Assembly: GCA_009779015.1 (NCBI GenBank)
Contig: WRFC01000034.1
Coordinates: forward strand, 1-7,357
Source of the DNA: Coriobacteriia bacterium
GTDB taxonomy: Bacteria > Actinomycetota > Coriobacteriia > Coriobacteriales > UBA8131
Length of the DNA: 7,357 nt
Direction of reading: 5' to 3'
How positions within the stretch are numbered: position 1 is the first letter of the stretch; each line of letters begins with the position of its first letter. The notes under the pieces were generated by a model. The model was not told the DNA's origin and did not search any database. It saw nothing but the letters and a program-made list of their open reading frames with translations. Of this stretch, positions 1 through 4,440 are shown one piece after another. Both the position numbers and the translations under genes were made by a program.

Positions 1-60
1 CACTGGTAGATCGCGTGTTTTCTTCTCCCCTATTTTTTCAGGCAAATGAGAATCATTCAT
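1..60 (-). CDS. Possible N-terminus of a leftward gene, cut by the window edge
   Basis: An ATG at 60-58 on the minus strand opens a frame with no stop to the window edge. It gives 20 codons reading MNDSHLPEKIGEKKTRDLPV, a hydrophilic start of the kind found ahead of a first domain or membrane helix. An in-frame TGA lies three codons upstream, so this is the first usable ATG. No Shine-Dalgarno sequence precedes it. A TAAAAT hexamer 8 bases upstream would give a transcript that is nearly leaderless, which is common in Actinomycetota. Twenty open codons can arise by chance, and no family can be recognised from so short a piece. If real, the gene is co-directional with the two-component operon but separated from it by a long gap and a terminator. 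Confidence 0.3.
   Translation of the reverse strand, partial: MNDSHLPEKIGEKKTRDLPV
45..57. promoter_or_regulatory. Fur-box-like palindrome
   Basis: The 13 bases form a short palindrome, AATGA-GAA-TCATT. They agree with the core of the classical Fur consensus (AATGATAATCATT) at 12 of 13 positions. Across the full 19-base consensus (42-60) about 13 positions match, because the outer flanks are poor. The site overlaps the first codons of the possible leftward gene and lies just downstream of its -10-like hexamer, a place where a repressor could act. Short palindromes arise by chance and no iron-related gene is visible, so the regulator is only suggested by resemblance. Confidence 0.28.
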
Positions 61-68
61 CTGGAGTC

Positions 69-74
69 ATTTTA
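69..74 (-). promoter_or_regulatory. -10-like hexamer ahead of the left-edge frame
   Basis: The minus strand reads TAAAAT, five of six matches to TATAAT. Transcription would be expected to start near 62-63, two or three bases before the ATG at 60. No good -35 hexamer is found at the usual distance. The hexamer stands out because it sits in GC-rich sequence, but a single -10 match is weak evidence. Confidence 0.22.
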
Positions 75-106
75 GGCAGAATCTGACTTTCGACTGCCAC
101 CGAGCT

Positions 107-146
107 GCTTATCGGCTTATCGCGGTCAGGCGGTCAGGCGGCCAGG
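107..146. repeat. Two adjacent octamer tandem arrays
   Basis: Two copies of GCTTATCG (107-122) are followed without a gap by two exact copies of CGGTCAGG and one variant, CGGCCAGG (123-146). That makes five consecutive octamers of two different types. The repeats are directly visible. They could reflect replication slippage or be direct repeats for a binding protein. They lie about 50 bases upstream of the possible leftward gene. Confidence 0.6.
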
Positions 147-271
147 ATGGGTGATGTTCGGATTCGAGACGGTCCACCATTCCAAGTAGCCTCAAGACAA
201 AGAGGGACGACGGCGATTTTACCCGCTTTCGGCAGGGGGGCACCGGGTGCGCCCTCCGCTGGTATTGCCCA

Positions 272-652
272 AAAAGGGCGGCAAAAGAAAAAGGGAGAAG
301 GGTCGGCGGCCTGCCGCGCGGGCCGCCACGCGAGCGTAGTCCCTTTTCTGAGACCAGAGCAGCGGTTTTTGCTTCAAATTTCGACTTGTGTACGCCATTT
401 CGGCCAGATTCCGCCCAAACCGCCCTAAAATGGGGCGGAAACCAGCGTAAAACAGGTGTAACCGGCGGAATGGCGTACACAAGTCGAAATTTGAAGCAAA
501 AAGGGCACCTCCCGTCTCATTTTGGCGCTTTTTGTGCGCAGTATGCCTGCCCGCCCCGCCCCGCCGCGCTCCCCCGCTGCCCGCCCCGCCCCCAGGCACC
601 GGGGCACCGGCGTGCCCCCGCCCTTCTCCCCGCTTTCCTTTGCCGCCCTTTT
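272..652. repeat. Outer pair of imperfect inverted arms around the palindrome
   Basis: The left arm at 272-302 matches the reverse complement of 621-652 at about 28 of 32 positions with one gap. Both begin with the same 14 bases, AAAAGGGCGGCAAA, and end in AGAAGGG. Weaker similarity seems to continue outwards to roughly 240 and 690. The arms are not symmetric about the inner palindrome: the right side carries about 56 extra bases, mainly G/C-rich filler between 520 and 620. This fits two diverged copies of one repeat unit placed head to head, or one element with an insertion on the right. The alignment was made by eye, so the exact boundaries are uncertain. Confidence 0.65.
349..519. repeat. 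Palindromic element with 34-bp perfect inverted arms
   Basis: Bases 366-399 and 469-502 are perfect reverse complements over 34 positions, separated by a 69-base spacer. The symmetry continues imperfectly outwards. The hexamer at 349-354 (TGAGAC) pairs with 514-519 (GTCTCA) at exactly mirrored distance from the centre at 434, with some matches in between. Inside the spacer, 409-416 (TTCCGCCC) can pair with 433-440 (GGGCGGAA), giving a secondary hairpin. The arms are less GC-rich than the surroundings and end in an A/T run. No transposase frame is present. The layout fits a MITE-like or other dispersed non-coding repeat, or a long RNA hairpin. It is not a simple terminator, because the stem is too long and the spacer too large. 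Confidence 0.85.
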
Positions 653-725
653 ACCGAGCCGCATAGACGGGGCGCCCGGCAGCCGCGGCGCCCCCGCGCA
701 GGGCAGCCGTCAAGACCAGATTGGT

Positions 726-755
726 AAAAAGACGCAGGAAAAGCGCCTGCGTCTT
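726..755 (-). terminator. Rho-independent terminator of the two-component operon
   Basis: On the minus strand a perfect 10-bp stem, AAGACGCAGG pairing with CCTGCGTCTT (755-746 and 738-729), encloses a 7-base loop. It is followed by T residues, giving five consecutive Ts including the last two of the stem. It lies about 200 bases after the histidine kinase stop and points the right way to end that transcript. The A-rich bases on the other side of the stem are not symmetric, so it is expected to work mainly on leftward transcription. Confidence 0.75.
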
Positions 756-851
756 CATACTGCCATTTTTCGGGCAGACCGATGCCAACCCTGGTCAAAC
801 TCACCCAAAACCGTCATTTGGATGCCTTTGTACCAGATTTTGCCGTCTGCT

Positions 852-877
852 TGCCGCGCGGCTGCCGCGCGGCTGCC
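852..877. repeat. 11-bp palindromic tandem repeat
   Basis: TGCCGCGCGGC occurs twice head to tail (852-862 and 863-873), followed by the first four bases of a third unit. Each unit contains the 10-base palindrome GCCGCGCGGC, so the array can form alternative small hairpins. It lies in the 3' untranslated region of the kinase transcript, between its stop and its terminator. No function can be assigned. Confidence 0.5.
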
Positions 878-940
878 TTGCGGAGGCGGCAGGGGGAGGG
901 GTTTGGCGGGACGGATGCGGTGGAGGGCGGCGCGAGGCAC

Positions 941-958
941 CTGCCTTACCTGCCTTAC
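941..958. repeat. 9-bp tandem repeat spanning the kinase stop codon
   Basis: CTGCCTTAC is present twice in direct tandem, and 959-967 (ATGCCGTAG) looks like a degraded third copy. The unit is three codons long. Read on the minus strand in the kinase frame, each perfect copy contributes a TAA, so the gene ends in two in-frame stops nine bases apart. This could be slippage at the gene end that placed or duplicated the stop. Confidence 0.5.
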
Positions 959-2025
959 ATGCCGTAGGTGTTGCCGTAGACCAGGAGGGGCAGGGAGATG
1001 ACGAACTTTGAGCCTTCGCCGAGCTGGCTGAAGACCTCGATGGTGCCGGAGTGGCGTTGGACGATCTCGCGGACGAGCGAGAGGCCGAGGCCGAGGCCAG
1101 AGCTGGTGCGCGAGTGGCTGGAGTCGACGCGCCAGAAGCGCGTGAAGATCAGCTCTTGGTTCTCGGGGGCGATGCCGATGCCGGTGTCGGCCACCGTGAT
1201 GATGGCGCGCGGGCCATCGACGCGGACCTGGACTGTGACCTTGCCGCCGGCCGCCGTGTATTTGATGGCGTTAGAGAGCAGGTTGCTGAAAGCACGGCTT
1301 AAGAGGTTGATGTCGCCGAGCACCTCGACGTCGGGGTCAGAAATGTACTCCAAGGCCAGGTCGGAGTCTGCGGCCTTGATCTGGTGGGTCATGACGAGGT
1401 CGCTGAGCAAGAGGCTGATGTCGATTTGGCTGTGCCGCAGCTGGGTGCTGCCGCGTTCGAGGCGCGCCAGCTCAAGCTGTGCGTTCAAGGCCTCGCTCAA
1501 GCGGATGACCTCGCGGTTGACGGCCAAGAGCTGGCTCTCGCTGGTCGGCAGCACGCCATCGATCATGCCCTCTAGGGTAGCCTGGATGGCGGTCAGCGGC
1601 GAGCGCAGCTCGTGGGCGACATCGTTGATCAGCTGCACTTCGTTGAGGCGGGCCTGTTGAATGGTCTCGAGCAGCTCGTCGATGTCGCTGCCCAGTTTGG
1701 AATAGAGGTCTTCGCCGGTCATGTTGATGCGTACGAGCAGGTCGCCGTCGATGGCCTCTTGCAAGATGCCCCGGAACTGGCGCAACGGGGACAAGAGGTG
1801 CCAATAGATGGGCAACGAGACCGCGACCGTGAGCAGGGCACTGATGAGGCTGATGATGGCGATTACGACAAGGGTCTGCAGGCTGATGGCCCCGCCTTGC
1901 CAGAGCGCAAAGGCCACCAGGCAAAGGGCAGAGAAGACAAACCCCACTATGGCCATGTTCAGCGATGCGATGCCCCAGAAACGGGCGCGCCCCCCACGGC
2001 CTTTATCGTTTTTTCGGCTTGACAT
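955..2025 (-). CDS. Sensor histidine kinase, two membrane helices, HAMP-HisKA-HATPase
   Basis: A complete 356-residue membrane histidine kinase that autophosphorylates on a histidine and passes the phosphate to its partner regulator. Two hydrophobic segments, at about 20-42 and 49-75, are joined by a loop of only six to eight residues, so there is no external sensor domain. A HAMP-like linker (about 75-128) leads to the H-box DVAHELRSP with His138. The ATP-binding domain shows the N-box NLLSNAIKYT (Asn252), the G1 box DTGIGI (280-285), the F box FTRFWR and the G2 box GLGLGL (310-315). All catalytic motifs are intact. The ATG start is supported by a GAGGT Shine-Dalgarno element five bases upstream. 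The response regulator gene lies upstream on the same strand, the usual order for an operon. The short loop suggests sensing within the membrane or through a partner protein; the stimulus is unknown. Confidence 0.93.
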   Translation of the reverse strand: MSSRKNDKGRGGRARFWGIASLNMAIVGFVFSALCLVAFALWQGGAISLQTLVVIAIISLISALLTVAVSLPIYWHLLSPLRQFRGILQEAIDGDLLVRINMTGEDLYSKLGSDIDELLETIQQARLNEVQLINDVAHELRSPLTAIQATLEGMIDGVLPTSESQLLAVNREVIRLSEALNAQLELARLERGSTQLRHSQIDISLLLSDLVMTHQIKAADSDLALEYISDPDVEVLGDINLLSRAFSNLLSNAIKYTAAGGKVTVQVRVDGPRAIITVADTGIGIAPENQELIFTRFWRVDSSHSRTSSGLGLGLSLVREIVQRHSGTIEVFSQLGEGSKFVISLPLLVYGNTYGM

Positions 2026-2157
2026 CCTTTACCTCACCCACCCCCCTATTGGTCTGTACCCTGGCTCTCGCCCGAGGGCAGACGATCTTTACCCGAAGCC
2101 ACCCGGCCTCGGCTTCAGCCGCCCGGCCATGGCCTGCGGCCGTCTGGCGTCAAGCCG
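2026..2157 (-). other. Regulator-kinase intergenic gap with hairpin potential
   Basis: These 132 bases between the response regulator stop and the kinase start are longer than usual for such a pair. Three structures are visible: a 9-bp stem with a 2-base bulge (2052-2083, GTCTG/CAGAC with CCCT/AGGG inside), a 6-bp stem GAAGCC/GGCTTC with a 10-base loop (2095-2116), and the palindrome GGCCATGGCC (2125-2134). None is followed by a T run, so an intrinsic terminator is unlikely. I see no good promoter here. The structures might process or protect the message or lower kinase expression relative to the regulator, which is inference. Confidence 0.45.
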
Positions 2158-2889
2158 TTAAAAGCTCGGCTTGACGGCGGAATTCGGCTTCATAAAGCGA
2201 TAACCGATGCCGTGGACCGTAAACAGCCAACGGGGCTCGGCCGAGTTGTCGCCCAGCTTGGCCCGGAGGTTTTTCATATGCGAGTCAACGGTGCGCTCGT
2301 AGCCCTCGTAGTCGTAGCCAAAGGCCTTCTCGATCAGCTCCATGCGCTGATAGACACGCCCCGGAAAGCGCGCCAGGGTCAGAAGCAGGTCGAACTCGCT
2401 TTGCGTGAGTTTGACGTCGTGGCCATCGACCGAGACTTGGTGCGTGGGCACATCGATGATCAGGCCATCGAACTCCAAGACGTCGCGCTGCGGCTCGGTA
2501 GAGTTGCGCGACCGCCTGATCAAGGCCCTGACCCGGGCCATCAGCTCGCGCGGCGAGAAGGGCTTGGGCACATAATCGTCGGCACCCAACTCCAACCCGT
2601 CGATGCGGTTGTCCACGCTGGTCTTGGCCGTCAGCATGATGACCGGTACATTGGAGCGGTCGCGGATGAACCTGATGACTTCTTCGCCCGTAATGCCAGG
2701 CAGCATCAGATCAAGTATGACCAGCTGAAAATTGCCGTTGGAGAACGCATCGACTGCGGCCCGGCCGTCGCCAACCGACCGTACCAGGTAACCTTCCGCG
2801 TGCAGATAAGCCTCCACTGAGTCCCGAATCGCGATCTCGTCTTCAACAAGCAAGATACTAGGCGTTTCAAAAGGCACTCTATCACCCAC
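2158..2889 (-). CDS. OmpR/PhoB-family response regulator
   Basis: A complete 243-residue two-component transcription regulator. The receiver domain (about 11-125) has the acidic pocket EDE (16-18), the phospho-acceptor Asp60 in LVILDLMLPG, the switch residue Thr87 in MLTAK, and the conserved Lys109 in VPKPF. A winged-helix DNA-binding domain (about 137-236) contains the recognition-helix stretch RTVDSHMKNLRAKL and the wing ending HGIGYRF, both typical of the OmpR class. It presumably receives phosphate from the kinase encoded 132 bases downstream and controls transcription of genes not visible here. The frame has no ATG. The GTG at 2889 is the first usable start, but the GGGA before it is too close to serve as a normal ribosome site. 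The GTG at 2877 (residue 5), with GGGAG upstream, is an equally reasonable start. Upstream lies an AT-rich promoter region. Confidence 0.95.
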   Translation of the reverse strand: MGDRVPFETPSILLVEDEIAIRDSVEAYLHAEGYLVRSVGDGRAAVDAFSNGNFQLVILDLMLPGITGEEVIRFIRDRSNVPVIMLTAKTSVDNRIDGLELGADDYVPKPFSPRELMARVRALIRRSRNSTEPQRDVLEFDGLIIDVPTHQVSVDGHDVKLTQSEFDLLLTLARFPGRVYQRMELIEKAFGYDYEGYERTVDSHMKNLRAKLGDNSAEPRWLFTVHGIGYRFMKPNSAVKPSF

Positions 2890-2928
2890 TCCCGTATGCA
2901 GGTGCCCCCATTTTTTAATAAGTTCGTG

Positions 2929-2956
2929 CTTATAAAGTCTCCCGCCAAATAAACAA
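2929..2956 (-). promoter_or_regulatory. Candidate proximal promoter of the response regulator
   Basis: On the minus strand TTGTTT (2956-2951) is followed after 16 bases by TATAAG (2934-2929), five of six matches to the -10 consensus. The -35 element is weak, matching only at TTG. Transcription would start near 2921 and leave a leader of about 30 bases before the GTG at 2889. It lies inside the AT-rich gap, where such matches come more easily by chance. Confidence 0.35.
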
Positions 2957-2967
2957 TGTTGCTTCCT

Positions 2968-2997
2968 AGCATATCACTTTGGTCAATAGTTGCGCAA
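2968..2997 (-). promoter_or_regulatory. Candidate distal promoter with extended -10
   Basis: On the minus strand TTGCGC (2997-2992), an 18-base spacer and TGATATGCT, an extended -10 of the TGn type (-10 hexamer 2973-2968), form a promoter-like arrangement. The very AT-rich block 3001-3060 lies immediately upstream of the -35, where an UP element would be. Both hexamers match the consensus only partly, so the call depends on the combination. A TTGACC inside the spacer is an alternative -35 for a start further downstream. Confidence 0.35.
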
Positions 2998-3000
2998 AAT

Positions 3001-3060
3001 GAAAAATCTTTGAAATTTGTAAATATTTAAAATTTTAGTGGAGAAAACATATATTTTATC
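3001..3060. promoter_or_regulatory. AT-rich block, possible UP element
   Basis: By direct count about 10 of 60 bases are G or C, against an otherwise GC-rich window. The block has runs of A and T, including AAATATTTAAAATTTTA. It begins 22 bases after the lipoprotein stop and ends just upstream of the candidate distal promoter of the response regulator. It may be an UP element, a binding site for a nucleoid protein or regulator, or the trace of a transcription end. No GC-rich hairpin followed by Ts is present, so I do not call an intrinsic terminator for the lipoprotein operon here. Confidence 0.45.
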
Positions 3061-3081
3061 TGGTTTCATCATTCAACGCTA

Positions 3082-4440
3082 TTAGTTAGGTGTAAATATC
3101 CTCACTATCGTTGCCTGTGTAATGTTTGCTGTGGTCGCTTTGGTGTTTGTATAAAGGACGATGCGGTCTACCGCCCCCCAGCCTGACGGCGCATCACCGT
3201 AGTCTTCACAGTCCGAAGGCGGGGTTATCAGGCAGTAGCTTTTATTTGCGACATCAAGGCCGACCACGCTGAGCGATGATTTGAGCACGGTCAGCTGGCC
3301 GGCAGTTGCGCTGATGGCCAAGGCGGCCGCAAAAGGCGGCCGGGGAAAGAACAGCCACTGTGCGTTGGCCAGCTCTTGATACGTGCCATATGCGCCAATG
3401 CCGCCGACTGCGGTATAGGTCGCCTCGATGCCAAAGGCAAAGCCAGGGTCGAGGTAAATGGCGTCTGAGACCTTCATCGACTGGGGCATGATCTCAGAGG
3501 CCACGGGCTGGTCATCATCCACCGAGAGCGCGGCCAGCCGATAATAGACGTTCTTGCTATCGACGCGCGGCACAAAACTGAGGACTTTGCCCGAGGCCAG
3601 GGGCTGTGTGGACATCCGCCCATGCGACGTGTAAACGATATAGGGGGCCTGGGCGCCTAAGACGGCGGCCTTGAGATAGGAGTTCTGGTACTGGGCGGCG
3701 CCACTGGCATTAGGCATGACCTGCCAGTAGACCTTGGCGCCGCTGACGCAGAGCTTGGGCACCTCGTAATCTGACGTGCCCTGATCGAGCAAGGTGGGGT
3801 CGCCCAGCGCTGCCCCGCTCAAGCTGGCCGCATAGACCTGCCAGGCTTGGCTAGAGAGGTCGAACTCGGTCCAGACCAGGGCGCTCTCGCTGGCCCGGGC
3901 GTCATAGAGGATGGCGTCGGCGAAGGCGGCGGACGTGGGCGTGGCGGCGGCGGCCGTGGCGGTGGAGCTGGGTGTGGCGGCGGTGGCCGCAGCGGCGGCG
4001 GCCGTCGTGGCCGCGCTCGCTCCGACTGACCCGTGCAAGATATCCTCCATCTTGCCCGTATCGAGGTCGAGCAGGGCAAAGTAGACGAGCTCTTTGCCCT
4101 CGCCGGCCGGCGCTAGAACGAGCGCCGTGCTGGGTGTCGCCTGGTAGAGCAGGCAGCCCCGGGGCAGCTGGTAGCTGGCGCTCTGGACCAGGTATGTCTC
4201 TAATGGGACCTCGGTAAAGCCTGTGCCGTCGATCAGCTGATCGGTGCTGACCGCTATCGTCGTCAAGCCCGCGTCAGTGCTGCTGTCGGTGATCACGGCC
4301 GCGTCGCCGGTGGCCGCAGCACTGCTGGCCGGGCCGCCACAGGCCGCCAGCTCAGCGGCCGCGCCGACCCCCAAGGCCGCCGCCCCGAGGCCGAGGCCGG
4401 CCTTCAAAAAATCGCGCCGATTGATCTTTGGGCTATCCAC
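3082..4440 (-). CDS. Tat-exported lipoprotein, probable beta-propeller, function unknown
   Basis: A complete 452-residue protein. The N-terminus has a twin-arginine motif, INRRDFLKAG (residues 6-15), then a hydrophobic Gly/Ala-rich stretch and a lipobox LAAC with Cys34. It should therefore be folded in the cytoplasm, exported by Tat and anchored to the outer face of the membrane. After a flexible linker, strand-rich segments such as LVYFALLDLDTGKMEDIL, ALVWTEFDLSSQAWQVYAASL-like and KVYWQVMP recur, which suggests a propeller of the TolB/WD40 type; this is inferred from pattern only. One loop (about 140-173) is almost pure Ala/Thr/Ser/Pro. No catalytic motif is recognised. The GTG start overlaps the purD stop by 8 bases (GTGGATAG), so translation is probably coupled. 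It places the Arg pair at residues 8-9, a normal Tat position. A binding or scaffold role at the cell surface is possible, and its place behind purD does not reveal the ligand. Confidence 0.85.
   Translation of the reverse strand: MDSPKINRRDFLKAGLGLGAAALGVGAAAELAACGGPASSAAATGDAAVITDSSTDAGLTTIAVSTDQLIDGTGFTEVPLETYLVQSASYQLPRGCLLYQATPSTALVLAPAGEGKELVYFALLDLDTGKMEDILHGSVGASAATTAAAAAATAATPSSTATAAAATPTSAAFADAILYDARASESALVWTEFDLSSQAWQVYAASLSGAALGDPTLLDQGTSDYEVPKLCVSGAKVYWQVMPNASGAAQYQNSYLKAAVLGAQAPYIVYTSHGRMSTQPLASGKVLSFVPRVDSKNVYYRLAALSVDDDQPVASEIMPQSMKVSDAIYLDPGFAFGIEATYTAVGGIGAYGTYQELANAQWLFFPRPPFAAALAISATAGQLTVLKSSLSVVGLDVANKSYCLITPPSDCEDYGDAPSGWGAVDRIVLYTNTKATTANITQATIVRIFTPN
3922..4023. repeat. 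GCC/GGC-rich low-complexity stretch inside the lipoprotein gene
   Basis: These 102 bases encode residues about 140-173 of the lipoprotein, made almost only of Ala, Thr, Ser and Pro. The DNA is built from imperfect GGC, GGT and GCC triplets on the plus strand, resembling a degenerate microsatellite. It interrupts what otherwise looks like consecutive propeller strands, so the encoded segment is probably an exposed flexible loop or linker. Such tracts can change length by slippage in steps of three without breaking the frame. Confidence 0.6.

Larger units (their letters stand above)
61..954. other. Long intergenic region without a credible gene
   Basis: Nearly 900 bases separate the histidine kinase stop from the possible left-edge gene. 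Open frames here are short, occur on both strands at once, are rich in Arg, Pro, Ala and Gly, and mirror one another across the inverted repeats, as expected of non-coding GC-rich DNA. The stretch contains the kinase operon terminator (726-755), a long nested inverted repeat (272-652), octamer tandem repeats (107-146), a palindromic 11-mer tandem (852-877) and probably the promoter of the leftward gene. The segments 147-240 and 756-850 are less GC-rich and show no structure I can interpret. Confidence 0.7.

Noticed and set aside
107..146. The octamer array as a CRISPR array
   Set aside because: Units are 8 bases with no spacers between them, and no cas gene is present.
366..502. The inverted repeat as a bidirectional transcription terminator
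   Set aside because: A 34-bp stem with a 69-base spacer is far larger than an intrinsic terminator, and a clear terminator for the kinase operon already exists at 726-755.
755..940. A 61-codon minus-strand frame between the kinase and its terminator
   Set aside because: It would fit an extra operon gene by position, but the first half is Arg/Pro/Ala filler over the 11-mer tandem repeat, no Shine-Dalgarno precedes it, and its end runs up to the terminator stem.
109..1001. Several 80-160 codon frames on both strands of the left intergenic region
   Set aside because: They overlap each other on both strands, run through the inverted-repeat arms so that the same peptide pieces recur, and have no ribosome sites or recognisable domains.
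998..1660. A 220-codon plus-strand frame opposite the histidine kinase
   Set aside because: It is antisense to a complete kinase with all catalytic boxes and is rich in Ser, Arg and Trp from reverse reading of common codons.
2212..2820. A 202-codon plus-strand frame opposite the response regulator
   Set aside because: The minus-strand regulator has every receiver and DNA-binding motif. The plus-strand frame has none and lacks a ribosome site.
2706..2972. An 88-codon minus-strand frame overlapping the start of the response regulator
   Set aside because: Its first part crosses the promoter gap and the rest reads the regulator gene in another frame. There is no domain or ribosome site.
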